Shown here piece after piece: positions 1-9,414 of a DNA stretch of 64,000 nt. The notes under the pieces are model-generated. The model ran no database searches. It saw nothing but the letters and a program-made list of their open reading frames with translations, and was not told where the DNA came from. The position numbers and the translations under genes are program-made. The number at the start of each line of letters is the position of its first letter. The stretch's first letter is position 1. Source of the stretch: Streptomyces sp. HUAS YS2 (GTDB taxonomy: Bacteria > Actinomycetota > Actinomycetes > Streptomycetales > Streptomycetaceae); contig NZ_CP137573.1 in the NCBI RefSeq assembly GCF_033343995.1, positions 372,001 through 436,000 on the forward strand, written 5' to 3'.

Positions 1-1
1 C

Positions 2-253
2 CTCACGACGCGCTCCCAGCCGGTCTTCGACACCGCGATGGCCATGCTCGACGCGTACGCGGTCGACGCCTGGCCCGACGTCGACGAGGAGTCGCGCGGC
101 CTCGCGGTGGAGACGATCGTGCGCCTCACGGTCAGTCACATCGTGCAGCCCGCCGCTTCCCCGGAGGAGTCCGCCCGCCGCATCGCCCGGATCACGACAC
201 GCGTCGCGTACCCGGAAGGCCGCGGCGACCGGCCGGGTCATCCGATCGGTTGA
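2..253 (+). CDS. TetR/AcrR family regulator, C-terminal fragment
   Basis: The window opens inside this gene, so only the last 83 residues are visible and the DNA-binding domain lies upstream of the window. The visible part, with its run RLTVSHIV followed by a short helix ending in ARITTRVAY, resembles the final helices of TetR ligand-binding domains that regulate small-molecule responses. No ligand can be inferred. It is followed by 142 bases of non-coding DNA before the lipoprotein gene. Family assignment rests on helical pattern only; another all-helical regulator is possible. Confidence 0.55.
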   Translation, partial: LTTRSQPVFDTAMAMLDAYAVDAWPDVDEESRGLAVETIVRLTVSHIVQPAASPEESARRIARITTRVAYPEGRGDRPGHPIG

Positions 254-395
254 CGTCGGCGTCCCCCGTACGTCTCCCCCACTCCCGCCGCACTGCCGAC
301 CGTCCGGCCCCGGACCGGCACCCAGGATGGACGGCAGAGGAGCGGGGACCGGGGGACCTCCCTTCCGGCGACCGCCCCGGAAGGAGAGCGAGTCC

Positions 396-1535
396 ATGAA
401 CGCGTCCGCACGCACCGCGCGCGTACTCCTGCCCACCGTCGCCGCCGCCCTGCTGCTCGGCGCCTGCGCCCGGTCCGGCGGCGCGGCCGAGTCGCCGGCC
501 GGCGCGCCCACGAAGCCGGCCGCGTCCCCCGCGCCGACCACGAAGGTCACCGGCCGCACCCCGGCCGGCACCCTGCTCGTCGCCGACTTCGGCGCGGACA
601 CGGTGAGCTTCGTCGACCCGGCGAAGGGCGCGTTCGACTCCGTGCGCGTCGGCACCGCCCCGTACGGCCTCGTCGTCGGCGAGGACGGCCGCGCCTGGGT
701 CGCCACCGCCGAGGGCGTCGCCGTCGTCGACACCGTCGCCCGCAAGCGGATCGCCCTCGTCCCGTACGAGACCGAGACGGGCCGGGCGACCACCGGCGAG
801 TACCGCGGCGGCGGCATGGGCATCGCACTCTCGCCCGACGGCAGGCAGGTGTACGTCGGCGTCAACGTGCCCGGCGGCAACGGCGTCCTGGAGATCGTGG
901 ACACCGCGAAACTCGAGGTGCCGGAGACCGTCCCGGTCGGCCGCCGCCCCTTCGACGTGGACGTCTCGCGCGACGGCTCCGAGGTGTACGCGACGAACCA
1001 CGACTCCTTCGACGTCACCGTCGTCCCCACCCGCTCCCCCGGCGACACCCGCCGGATCGAGGTCGCCCCGTACGGCACCGAGGGCGGCCTCGGCTCCTGG
1101 CTGAAGCCGCACTACACGGCCGTGCGGCCGTCCGACGGCAAGCTGCTGCTGCCCTTCGAGGGCGAACGCCTCGCCGTCGTCGACCCGAGGACGGGGCGGA
1201 CACAGATCGAGCGGATGACGGCCGACACCCACCAGCACGGCGCGGCGCTCGCCCCCGACGGCTCGCTCCTCGTGGTCGGCACAGGCCCGATCGACCCGTC
1301 CGAGGACAAGGGCGCCTCGCTCACCGTGCGCGCCCCCGACGGCAAGGAACGGGTGTACGAGCTGGACGGGCCGCACGAGGACGTCGCGGTCTCGGCCGAC
1401 GGCCGCACCGCCTACGTGACCGGCGGTTTCACCCGCGACGGCTACTGGGACGGGATCACCGTCGTCGACCTCGACAGCGGCGACACCCGCCGCCTCGCCG
1501 CCGGCGAACGACCCCTGGGGATAGCCGTCTTGTAG
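396..1535 (+). CDS. Beta-propeller (YVTN/YncE-like) lipoprotein
   Basis: A 379-residue exported lipoprotein. The start at 396 is chosen because an AAGGAGAG ribosome site lies just upstream and the product then begins with a lipoprotein signal whose lipobox LLGAC places the lipidated Cys at residue 24; a longer reading from 327 adds no signal. After an Ala/Pro/Thr-rich linker, repeated blades of the type VVDTVARKR, VEIVDTAK-like and LSPDGRQVYVG indicate a seven-bladed YVTN/YncE propeller. Such proteins sit on the outer face of the membrane and are thought to bind partners or ligands. The molybdenum hydroxylase genes follow on the same strand about 100 bases on, but a functional link is only inference. 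Confidence 0.85.
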   Translation: MNASARTARVLLPTVAAALLLGACARSGGAAESPAGAPTKPAASPAPTTKVTGRTPAGTLLVADFGADTVSFVDPAKGAFDSVRVGTAPYGLVVGEDGRAWVATAEGVAVVDTVARKRIALVPYETETGRATTGEYRGGGMGIALSPDGRQVYVGVNVPGGNGVLEIVDTAKLEVPETVPVGRRPFDVDVSRDGSEVYATNHDSFDVTVVPTRSPGDTRRIEVAPYGTEGGLGSWLKPHYTAVRPSDGKLLLPFEGERLAVVDPRTGRTQIERMTADTHQHGAALAPDGSLLVVGTGPIDPSEDKGASLTVRAPDGKERVYELDGPHEDVAVSADGRTAYVTGGFTRDGYWDGITVVDLDSGDTRRLAAGERPLGIAVL

Positions 1536-1637
1536 ACGTCCCGTGAAGAACCTGATCAACTGCGCCGGGCACGGCATCCTGTGCCCGGCGCGACGACCGT
1601 ACGCGACGGTAGCTCAGGTTCCGGGAGGACGACACCG

Positions 1638-3945
1638 ATGGCAGACACCGCAGGGTCCGAGGGCATCGGACGGCGCAGGGTGCTCGGGTACCTGCTGGCC
1701 GCGCCGACCCTCGCCGTGGGGGTACGGCTCGGGGCCGACGCGGTCGCCCCGCAGTCCGCTCAGGCGGCGATCCCGACGCTGCCGCAGCCGGAGAACCTCT
1801 TCGACCTGGGGGACATGCAGAACCTCGCGGCGGCACCGACGTCCGGGTCTGATCACGGTGCGGGTGCACGAGGACGGCACGGTGTCGTTCGAGGTGCCGC
1901 GCGCCGAGGTCGGCCAGGGCATGACGACCGCCGTGGCCATGATGATCGCCGAGGAGATGGACCTGCCGCTGGAGCGGGTCCGGGTCACCTCCGCCGACGC
2001 CCGCCCCGAGCTGCTGATGAACCAGCTGACCGGCGGATCGAACTCGATGCGGAGCCTGTACCTGCCGGTGCGCACCGCCGCCGCCGTCGCCCGGCAGCGG
2101 CTCGTCGCGACGGCCGCCGCGCAGTGGGACGTTCCGGCGGCCCGGCTGACGACGAAGGACGGCGTGGTCGCGGACGGCACGGCGCGCAGCGCCACGTACG
2201 GTTCGCTCGCGGCAGCGGCGGCGGGCACCGCGACCACCGCGCTCACCGCCCGCCTGAAGGACCCCTCGGAGTTCCGGATCATCGGCACCCCGCAGGGCCG
2301 CGTGGACGCCCGCGACATCGTCACCGGCCGCAAGAAGTACGGCATGGACCTGCGGGTGCCCGGCGCGAAGCCGGCCATGGTGCGCCGGCCGCCGACCATC
2401 AACGGGACCGTCGTGGGGGTGCACAACGCCGACGCGGTCCGGGCCATGCCCGGCGTCACCGACGTCGCCACGATCAGGCACGGCGTCGCGGTGCGCGCGG
2501 AGACCTTCGGGCAGTGCATCGACGCCCTGCGGGCCCTGGAGGTGACCTGGGGACCGGGGACGGTGGACCGCGAGTCGGACGCGACCGTCCTCGCCAAGCT
2601 GAAGGCCGCGGCGCTGCCGATGGTCGTGCCGCCGCTGCTCACCAAGAAGCTCGACGCGGAGTTCACCTTCGCGTTCGCCAGCAACAGCCCGCTGGAGCCG
2701 GACAACGCGATCGCGGACGTCCGGCCGGACCGGGCGGAGATCTGGGCGAGCCTGAAGGTGCCGATCGTCGCGCAGCGGGACATCGCCACCCGGCTCGGGC
2801 TGCCGCAGTCCGCCGTGAAGGTGCATGTCGTCGACGGCGGTGGCTCGTTCGGCCGGCATCTCTTCCACGACGTGGCCGCAGAGGCCGCCGAGATCTCGCA
2901 GAAGATGGGCAAGCCGGTCAAGCTGTCCTGGTCCCGGACGGACAACTTCCGCCAGGGCCGCACCCATCCGATGTGCATCTCGCGGGTACGGGCCACGTAC
3001 GCGCTGGGCAACGTGGTCAGCTTCGAGCAACGGCACACCAGCTCCGAGACCGACTTCGGCCACGGGCTCGGCGAGATGATCACCGCGACGGCGGCGCAAC
3101 TGCCGGTGGCGGGGAACCTCACCTTCGCCGAGACGATCTTCACGCTGACGCAGTCGTCGCCGTACAACTTCGGTGTCACCACGCAGCTCCTGAACGAGGT
3201 GCCGCTGAAGTTCAACACCGGCAGCATGCGCAACATCTACTCGCCGAACGTCGCCTGCGCCCGCGAACTGGTGGTGGACCAGCTGGCGCGCGAGATGGGC
3301 AAGGATCCGGTCGCGTTCCGGCGGGAGTTCCTGCGCGACGACCGGCTGCGCGCCGTCCTCGACAAGGCGGCGGAGGAGGGCGACTGGGGCCGGTCGCTGC
3401 CCGCCGGTGTGGCGCAGGGGATCGCCCTGCACACGGAGTACCGGGGCGCGGTCGCCACGCTGGTGGAGATCGACTGCCGCCCGGAGACGGTGAACCGGAA
3501 GATCCCGAACGCCGTCACCGGCCCGCGGGTCACCCGCGCCCTGATGGTCGTCGACGCCGGCTTCCCGATCAACCCGCGCGGTCTGGAGGCCCAGATGATG
3601 GGCGGCCTCAACGACGCCCTCGCGATGGCGCTGACGTCCAGCCTGCACATCAAGGACGGCATTCCGCTCGAAGGCAGCTGGGACAACTACTTCTACACGC
3701 GGCAGTGGAACACCCCGCCGGAGCTGAAGGTGATCGTCATGCCGCCCACCACCGGAACCCCTGGCGGCGCGGGCGAGCTGGGCGTGGCACCGGCCTTCGC
3801 CGCGATCGCCTGCGCGTACGCCCGGGCCACCGGCACGCTGCCGACCAGTTTCCCGATCAACCACGGCACGCTGAGCTTCACGCCGCCGCCCCTCGAACCG
3901 TCCACCCCGCAGTCCCCCACCGACGGTCTCGACCGCGCGTACTGA
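1638..3945 (+). pseudogene. Xanthine dehydrogenase/isoquinoline oxidoreductase-type molybdopterin subunit, frameshifted
   Basis: Large molybdenum-cofactor subunit of the IorB/aldehyde-oxidase family, which hydroxylates heterocycles or aldehydes with a 2Fe-2S partner, encoded immediately downstream. The N-terminus (start 1638) has a Tat signal with RRRVLGYLL at residues 12-20, so export is expected. The frame changes at 1845-1851: residues up to Gly70 read in one frame and the rest, starting LITVRVHEDG, in the next. Removing one base near 1848 restores a continuous protein of about 768 residues, the usual length. The C-terminal part keeps AEVGQG, NQLTGGSNSM, DGGGSFGRH and the active-site PGGAGELG with its catalytic Glu (codon 3775). 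Either a real inactivating insertion or a sequencing error; everything else looks intact. Confidence 0.85.
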
Positions 3946-3955
3946 AGGAGTCCCC

Positions 3956-4432
3956 ATGCCCAGCCACACCTTCAAGCTCAACGGCGAGGTCGTCACGGTC
4001 GAGGCCGAGGACGACGTCAGGCTGCTGTGGGTCCTGCGCGACCTGCTCGGCGTGACCGGCCCCAAGTACGGCTGCGGGCTCGGCGTCTGCCAGTCCTGCA
4101 CCTCGCACATCAACGGCAAGGCGTTCAACCCCTGTTCGGTGCCGGTGTCGAAGATCGCCGAGGACGACGAGGTCACCACCATCGAGGGCCTGGCGGCCAG
4201 CGTCGGCAAGGACCTGCACCCCATGCAGGAGGCCTGGCTCGATCTCGACGTGGCGCAGTGCGGCTACTGCCAGCCCGGACAGATCATGACCGCCGTCGCC
4301 AAGGTCCGACAGGCCGCCGCCGAGGGCCGTGAGATCACCGACGCCGACCTCGACCAGATCCGCAACATCTGCCGGTGCGGCACGTACAACCGGATCCGCG
4401 AGGCCATCAAGGCGGGCGCGCGGCGAATGTAG
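3956..4432 (+). CDS. (2Fe-2S)-binding subunit of molybdenum hydroxylase (IorA-like)
   Basis: A 158-residue small subunit of the xanthine-oxidase family that passes electrons from the molybdenum site through two 2Fe-2S clusters. The plant-ferredoxin-type cluster is held by Cys40, Cys45, Cys48 and Cys60; the C-terminal helical domain binds the second cluster with the CGYC pair (102/105) and CRC pair (139/141). All eight ligands are present. It starts 10 bases after the large subunit with an AAGGAG site, so the two form an operon. No FAD subunit is encoded next to them, as usual for IorAB-type enzymes that donate to a cytochrome or other carrier. No XdhC-type maturation gene is nearby. Confidence 0.93.
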   Translation: MPSHTFKLNGEVVTVEAEDDVRLLWVLRDLLGVTGPKYGCGLGVCQSCTSHINGKAFNPCSVPVSKIAEDDEVTTIEGLAASVGKDLHPMQEAWLDLDVAQCGYCQPGQIMTAVAKVRQAAAEGREITDADLDQIRNICRCGTYNRIREAIKAGARRM

Positions 4433-4524
4433 GGACGCGGGAGCCTCCCCTCGGTTCGCCACCAGCCCCCGCGCCGCCCCGGGTCCGACGTGCCCGGCGG
4501 CGGGGCGCGGCGCACCATGAGGGC

Positions 4525-5640
4525 ATGGACGGTTCTCTGGAGAGCGTCAGCGGGCCGGGGCGGGTCGCGGGGCCGGAGGAGGGCATCAGCACGCAGGAGC
4601 TGGCGCTGGCGGCCCGCAACCACGGGCTGCCGCTGGAGGGCCTGCGGTACGACGTCACGCCACCCGGCCTGCACTACGTACTGGTCCACTACGACATCCC
4701 CGCGGTGGACACGACCGGATGGCAGCTCGCGGTGGGCGGCCGGGTGCGCACCCCGCTGGCGCTGGACATGGCCGCCCTGCGGGCATACCCGGCGGTCACC
4801 CAGCGGGTGACCATGGAGTGCGCCGGCAACGGGCGGGCCCGGCTGAGCCCGCGGCCGGTCAGCCAGCCGTGGCTGGTCGAGGCCGTCGGCACGGCGGAGT
4901 GGACGGGGGTGCCGCTGCGGACGCTGCTCGCCGAGGCGGGCGTGGAGCCCGGGTCGGTGGAGGCGGTGTTCACGGGCGCGGACCACGGAGTGGAGCGCGG
5001 CGTGGAGCAGGACTACCGGCGCAGCCTGCCGCTGGCGGTGGCCACCGGGGACTGGCCGGAGGTACTGGTCGCGTACGCGATGAACGGGCAGCCGCTGCCG
5101 CCGCAGCACGGCTACCCGCTGCGGCTCGTGGTGCCGGGCTGGTACGGGATGGCCCACGTGAAGTGGCTCCGCGAGGTGACGGTCACGGACACCCCGTTCA
5201 CGGGATTCCAGCAGGCCGTGGCGTACCGCTTGCGGCAGTCCGCCGACGAACCCGGGGAGCCGGTCACCCGGATCGCGCCGCGGGCGCTGATGATCCCGCC
5301 GGGGTTCCCCGACTTCATGTCCCGGGAGCGGGTCGTGCGCCCCGGATTCGTCGCCCTGGAGGGGCGCGCCTGGTCCGGGTACGCCCCGGTGGAGCGCGTC
5401 GAGGTGACCGCCGACGGGGGCGAGACCTGGACGGACGCCGACGTCGGGCGGCAGGCCCCGCATCCGTGGGCCTGGGCGAGCTGGCGGGCGCTGTGGACCG
5501 CGGAGCCGGGCCGGTACGTCCTGAGCGTGCGCGCGACGGACGCCGAGGGGCGCACGCAGCCGCTGGAACAGCCCTGGAACCGGGGTGGTTTCGCGAACAA
5601 CCTCGTGCAGCACGTGCCGGTGCTGTGTGTGAGCGACTGA
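4525..5640 (+). CDS. Sulfite oxidase-family molybdopterin enzyme
   Basis: A 371-residue protein of the sulfite oxidase family. The oxidoreductase molybdopterin domain covers roughly residues 45-230, with the molybdenum-ligand cysteine in MECAGNGR (Cys99) and the conserved PGWYGMAHVKW segment near 215; a C-terminal Mo-co dimerisation Ig-like domain (about 255-365) ends with EQPWNRGG. There is no signal peptide, so it is predicted cytoplasmic, unlike the Tat-exported hydroxylase upstream. The start at 4525 avoids overlap with the iron-sulfur gene and has a modest GAGGGC upstream. Donor and acceptor are unknown; sulfite is the default substrate but related enzymes reduce oxidised methionine or other S/N-oxides. 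Confidence 0.87.
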   Translation: MDGSLESVSGPGRVAGPEEGISTQELALAARNHGLPLEGLRYDVTPPGLHYVLVHYDIPAVDTTGWQLAVGGRVRTPLALDMAALRAYPAVTQRVTMECAGNGRARLSPRPVSQPWLVEAVGTAEWTGVPLRTLLAEAGVEPGSVEAVFTGADHGVERGVEQDYRRSLPLAVATGDWPEVLVAYAMNGQPLPPQHGYPLRLVVPGWYGMAHVKWLREVTVTDTPFTGFQQAVAYRLRQSADEPGEPVTRIAPRALMIPPGFPDFMSRERVVRPGFVALEGRAWSGYAPVERVEVTADGGETWTDADVGRQAPHPWAWASWRALWTAEPGRYVLSVRATDAEGRTQPLEQPWNRGGFANNLVQHVPVLCVSD

Positions 5641-5728
5641 CGGCGGACGGCGACCGTACGGGCTTCGCCCGACAGGTCCCCGCCGCCGTGGGATCATTTT
5701 GTCGTAGGAGCTACTTCAAGGGGGCGTC

Positions 5729-6178
5729 ATGTCCCGCATCGAAGAAACCATCGACATCTCCCGCAGCCCCGAGGACGTCTTCTCGTACGTGATGGACCCC
5801 TCGCACACTCCGGAATGGCAGGAGAGCGCGGTGTCGGCCCGCAAGCTGGGCGACGAACCGCTCGGCGTCGGCTCCCAGATCGCGGTGAAGCGCCGCATCG
5901 GGGGCCGGGAAATGCCCATGACGATGGAGGTCACGGAGTACGACCCGCCACGCAGTTGGCATTTCCACGGCACCGACGGTCCGGTCCGCGGCGACGTCCG
6001 CGGCACGATCGAACCGCTCGACGACGGCAGGCGGTCCCGGCTCACCCTGTCGCTCGACTTCGAGTCCCACGGCATCGGCAAGGTGTTGGTGCCCCTCGTG
6101 GTCAAACCGCGGGTCCGCAAGGAGATTCCGCGGAACGAGGAGCACCTCAGGGACCTGATGGAAGCCGGCGCCGTGTAG
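5729..6178 (+). CDS. SRPBCC (START/Bet v1-like) family protein
   Basis: A 149-residue single-domain protein. The opening IEETIDISRSPEDVFSYV and following DPSHTPEWQ are typical of polyketide cyclase/dehydrase-type SRPBCC proteins, which form a hydrophobic cavity for lipids or aromatic ligands. The middle and C-terminal strands and the final long helix (PRVRKEIPRNEEHLRDL) fit the whole fold. Ligand unknown; many such Streptomyces proteins are stand-alone. It ends 22 bases before the convergent isochorismatase gene. An AGGAG and a GGGGG run precede the ATG. Confidence 0.85.
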   Translation: MSRIEETIDISRSPEDVFSYVMDPSHTPEWQESAVSARKLGDEPLGVGSQIAVKRRIGGREMPMTMEVTEYDPPRSWHFHGTDGPVRGDVRGTIEPLDDGRRSRLTLSLDFESHGIGKVLVPLVVKPRVRKEIPRNEEHLRDLMEAGAV

Positions 6179-6200
6179 CGGTCCCGGTCAGGCGCCCTGG

Positions 6201-6824
6201 TCAGTCGTCCAGGGCGTCCGCACCGGGGACGACGAGGCCGAAGAGGTCGGTGACGGTGGTCAGCGCGGCCGTCTGGAGAACGTCGGCCGGCAGGACCCCG
6301 CCGTCCGGGGCGGGCAGCGGCCGGGTGGCGGTGGCATCGGCGACCACGGTGGGACGGTAACCGAGGTTGAACGCGCCCTGGGCGGTGAAGACGACGCACA
6401 TGTGCGTCATGAACCCGGCCAGCACGAGGTCCTTGCCACTGCCCGGCGCGGCTCCGGCGTCCTTCAGGACCTGCTCCAGTTCGGTGGCGTGGAAGCCGTT
6501 GGGGAACTGCTTCACGACGGTCGGCTCCCCGTCGACGGGCGCCACCTCGTCGCTGATCGCGCCGATGTGCGCACGGATGTCGTACGGGGTGTTCTCGCCG
6601 CCGTCGTTGACGATGTGGACGACCGGCGTGCCCGCGGCACGGGCGCGTGCCAGCAGCCGGGCGCCCGCCTTGACGGCTTCCTCGGCACCGGGCAGGGCCA
6701 TGACGCCGGTGCGGTACGTGTTCTGGAAGTCGATCATGATCAGCACGGACTCGCTCAGCCGGGGCGGCCGGCTGTCCAGTCCGACGAGTTCGCGCAGGGT
6801 GGTGGACGGAACGTTCGTGGTCAT
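6201..6824 (-). CDS. Isochorismatase-family cysteine hydrolase
   Basis: A 207-residue cysteine hydrolase. The catalytic triad is visible: Asp32 in MIDFQNT, Lys105 in VVKQFPNGF and Cys143 in THMCV. Family members hydrolyse amides such as nicotinamide, N-carbamoyl compounds or vinyl ethers such as isochorismate; the substrate cannot be read from sequence. The start at 6824 (MTTNVPSTT) follows a GAAAGG site. The divergent-oriented GlxA regulator upstream on the same strand ends 107 bases before it; GlxA-type regulators and isochorismatase-like hydrolases often occur side by side, so that regulator is a candidate for controlling this gene. Confidence 0.88.
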   Translation of the reverse strand: MTTNVPSTTLRELVGLDSRPPRLSESVLIMIDFQNTYRTGVMALPGAEEAVKAGARLLARARAAGTPVVHIVNDGGENTPYDIRAHIGAISDEVAPVDGEPTVVKQFPNGFHATELEQVLKDAGAAPGSGKDLVLAGFMTHMCVVFTAQGAFNLGYRPTVVADATATRPLPAPDGGVLPADVLQTAALTTVTDLFGLVVPGADALDD

Positions 6825-6931
6825 GGGGAACCTTTCATCTGGGTTGGCGGGTGTCCGGGTGTCCGGTAAGAGGGCATGGCGAAGTCCTCCGCCTCGCCGC
6901 ATGCCGAGGGGAAGGCGTTCGGTGCGCCGGG

Positions 6932-7924
6932 TCAGCCGGCCTGGGTGCGGAACCGGCGGCGGTAGGCCGCGGGGGTCGTGGCGAGCTGCCGTCTGAAGGC
7001 CCGGTGCAGGGTCTCCGCCGAGCCGAGTCCGGCGACGGCGGCGACCTGGTCGAGCGGGTCGTCCGTGGTCTCCAGGAGGCGCCGGGCCACCTCGATGCGG
7101 GCCGCCTCGACGTAGGCGGCGGGGCTGGTGCCGGTCTCCTGGCCGAAGACGCGGGCGAAGTGCCGTTCGCTGAGGCACATCCGGGCGGCCAGGGCCGCGG
7201 CGGACAGGTCCTCGTCGAGATGGTCGGCGATCCACAGCCTGAGCTCGTCGATGTCCCTGCGCGTGGCGGCGGGACGGCTGAGCGAGACGGAGAACTGGCT
7301 CTGCCCGCCCTGCCTCTTGAGGTACATCACCAGCTGGCGCGCCACCGCCAGCGCGGTCTGCTCGCCCTGGTCCTCGGCCACCAGGGCCAGCGCGAGGTCC
7401 AGGCAGGCGCTGATCCCGGCCCCGGTCCACAACCGGCCCCGGTCGGTCCTGACGAAGATCGGGTCCGGGTCGACGGTGACGTCGGGGTGCTCGGCGGCCA
7501 GCTGGGCGGCGGTCGACCAGTGGGTGGTCGCCGTCTTCCCGTCGAGCAGCCCGGCCGCTGCCAGCAAGTGCGCGCCGACGCAGACCGAGGCGACCCGCCG
7601 GGCGTGCGGGGCGGTCTCCTTCACCCAGGCGACGACGGTCTCGTCGATGCGGGCGACCGGCCCGTCGTCGGTCATGTCGACCGCGCCCGGTACGAGCAGG
7701 GTGTCCACCCGCCCGCCGACGTCGTCGAAAGCCACGTCGGTGAGCAGCCGCACCCCCGCCGAGGTACGGACCGGGCCGGCGACCGGGCCGGCAAGCCGGA
7801 CCTGGTAGCCGGCGCGGCCCGCGGTCTCGCGGTTGGCCAGGGCGAAGACCTCGGCCGGGCCGGTGACGTCGAGGAGGTCGACGTCGGGGAAGACCGCGAT
7901 GACGACGTGGTGCGGAAGGGGCAT
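6932..7924 (-). CDS. GlxA-family regulator (DJ-1/PfpI domain plus AraC HTH)
   Basis: A 330-residue transcription factor. Residues 5-190 form a DJ-1/PfpI amidotransferase-like domain with the nucleophile-elbow Cys115 in VASVCVGAH; residues 225-325 are an AraC/XylS double helix-turn-helix (LAARMCLSERHFARVFGQE, then the second HTH ending with AYRRRFRTQ). In this family the DJ-1 domain senses a metabolite instead of acting as a protease. It lies upstream of and on the same strand as the isochorismatase gene, and is divergent from the methyltransferase at 8243. Target unknown. Confidence 0.92.
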   Translation of the reverse strand: MPLPHHVVIAVFPDVDLLDVTGPAEVFALANRETAGRAGYQVRLAGPVAGPVRTSAGVRLLTDVAFDDVGGRVDTLLVPGAVDMTDDGPVARIDETVVAWVKETAPHARRVASVCVGAHLLAAAGLLDGKTATTHWSTAAQLAAEHPDVTVDPDPIFVRTDRGRLWTGAGISACLDLALALVAEDQGEQTALAVARQLVMYLKRQGGQSQFSVSLSRPAATRRDIDELRLWIADHLDEDLSAAALAARMCLSERHFARVFGQETGTSPAAYVEAARIEVARRLLETTDDPLDQVAAVAGLGSAETLHRAFRRQLATTPAAYRRRFRTQAG

Positions 7925-8242
7925 GACCCCATCCTCGAGGCGCGCACCGATGGCCGCAATGACGATTCCCTGTCACATCCGGACACGCCGTGCCGGCCGC
8001 CTCCCGGTGAGCGGCGCCGGTACGCGTACACGCCGAACCGGCGGCCCGGGCGCGGCCCGTGGACCGGCCGTGACGGCGCCTGGAGCCGGGCGGGGCGCTC
8101 GTTCGCCCCGAGGGTGGTGGGAGGCGTCCGGCCGCCGCCCCCGGGGCCGGCCCGTGCCCGTCCGGAGCTTTGCCGCACCGGCTCCGACCTGGGCTTTCCA
8201 TGATCCGCGACGTAGTGTCGCAGGACGCGGAAAGGAGCCCGG
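7925..8242. other. Divergent intergenic region, 318 bases
   Basis: Non-coding gap between the divergent GlxA-type regulator and the methyltransferase. It must hold promoters for both. It is uniformly GC-rich with only scattered GGCC-type self-complementary runs; I see no convincing operator, riboswitch or small gene. The only clear signal is the AAAGGAG ribosome site at its right end for the methyltransferase. Confidence 0.6.
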
Positions 8243-8971
8243 ATGCACCGGAACATACGCACCGTCGACGACGTACTGCGGCTCATGGACGACCTGTTCG
8301 CACCGGAGGCGGACCGCTGGACGGCGGACGGGGCCGGCTGGTGGGACGGCTTCTACACCGACCGGTCGAAGCCGGTGCCGTTCTTCGTCCCGAAGCCGGA
8401 CGAGAACCTGGCGTCGTACCTGGAGCGCGGAATCGTCCCGCCGGGCGGCCGGGTGCTCGACCTGGGCTGTGGCCCGGGCCGCAACGCGTTGCACCTCGCG
8501 TCCCTCGGCTTCCGCGTGGACGCGGTGGACCTGTCCCCGACGGCGCTTACCTGGGCGGCGGAGCGGGCCGCAGAGACCGGGGCCGAGGTCCGTTTCGTGT
8601 GCGGCGACGCGTTCGGGGAGGCGGGCGCGGCGCTGGAGGGGCCGTACGACCTGATCCACGACTCGGGCTGCTTCCACCATCTGCCGCCGCACCGCCGGGT
8701 CAGCTACCTGGCCCTGCTCGACCGCCTCCTCGCCCCCGGCGGTCACCTGTCGCTGACCTGCTTCGCGGCGGGCGCCATGGGCTCCGAACTGCCGGACGCC
8801 GAGTTCTACCGGGCGGCCGGGCTGCAGGGCGGTCTCGCCTACACCGACGAGGAACTGCGCTGGGTCTTCGCCGACCTCACGGAGGTCGAACTGCGCCGGA
8901 TGCGGGACGAATCCGACGACTCGGCCCTGTTCGGCAAGCCGTTCCTGTGGACGGCGCTGTTCCGCCGCTGA
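8243..8971 (+). CDS. Class I SAM-dependent methyltransferase
   Basis: A 242-residue methyltransferase. The AdoMet-binding motif I is VLDLGCGPGRN (residues 71-81), followed by the acidic post-motif DAVDLS and the GDAF loop; HDSGCFHHLPPHRR is the post-II region. The C-terminal half holds the substrate cap. Related proteins include thiopurine-methyltransferase-like and tellurite/TehB-like enzymes, but the substrate is not inferable. A strong AAAGGAG sits 7 bases before the ATG. It stands alone, divergent from the GlxA regulator. Confidence 0.88.
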   Translation: MHRNIRTVDDVLRLMDDLFAPEADRWTADGAGWWDGFYTDRSKPVPFFVPKPDENLASYLERGIVPPGGRVLDLGCGPGRNALHLASLGFRVDAVDLSPTALTWAAERAAETGAEVRFVCGDAFGEAGAALEGPYDLIHDSGCFHHLPPHRRVSYLALLDRLLAPGGHLSLTCFAAGAMGSELPDAEFYRAAGLQGGLAYTDEELRWVFADLTEVELRRMRDESDDSALFGKPFLWTALFRR

Positions 8972-9041
8972 GTACCCGCGGCCGCCCCTTCTGAGTACGT
9001 CACCCCATCCCCCGGGCCGCGGGCGCTGATCGAATGAGGGC

Positions 9042-9344
9042 ATGAACTTCGACGACCGGCGCCCGCACCCGCGCATCCAGCACGTCACCGTGGCCGGCAC
9101 CGCCCTCGCCGCGGCCGTGCTCCCGCTGGTGGTGGGTGTGCTGCTCGCCAAGGCCGCCGCCACCGACCCGATGACGTCGGTCAACGCACTGATCACGAAC
9201 GGGGCGCACCGGCCGCGCATCTCGCCCGCGCAGTGGCGCAGTTGCGGCCGGAACACGCTGCGCCGGGGCGTCCTGCGCCGGCCGGCCGCGTGGCGCGGGT
9301 CGGCGAGGCGCGGCACTGACGCGGCGACCGCCCGCGTGGCGTGA
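9042..9344 (+). CDS. Hypothetical small membrane protein
   Basis: A 100-residue open frame with a GAGGGC ribosome site. Residues 15-40 form a hydrophobic segment (VAGTALAAAVLPLVVGVLLA), consistent with a single membrane helix; the remainder is Arg-rich and low in complexity, so the true gene could be shorter or frameshifted after residue 55. No family recognised. It lies between the methyltransferase and the glycosidase on the same strand. Confidence 0.4.
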   Translation: MNFDDRRPHPRIQHVTVAGTALAAAVLPLVVGVLLAKAAATDPMTSVNALITNGAHRPRISPAQWRSCGRNTLRRGVLRRPAAWRGSARRGTDAATARVA

Positions 9345-9414
9345 CGGTCCGGGGGACGCCGGCCGGGTGATGCTGGCCGGGGCGGTGTCGGCCGGCCCGT
9401 TCCGGAGGTGCGCC

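Noticed and set aside
1456..4224. A 922-codon open frame on the minus strand opposite the molybdenum hydroxylase
   Set aside because: It is a GC-bias shadow: Arg/Gly/His-rich low-complexity sequence with no domains, while the plus strand carries conserved catalytic motifs.
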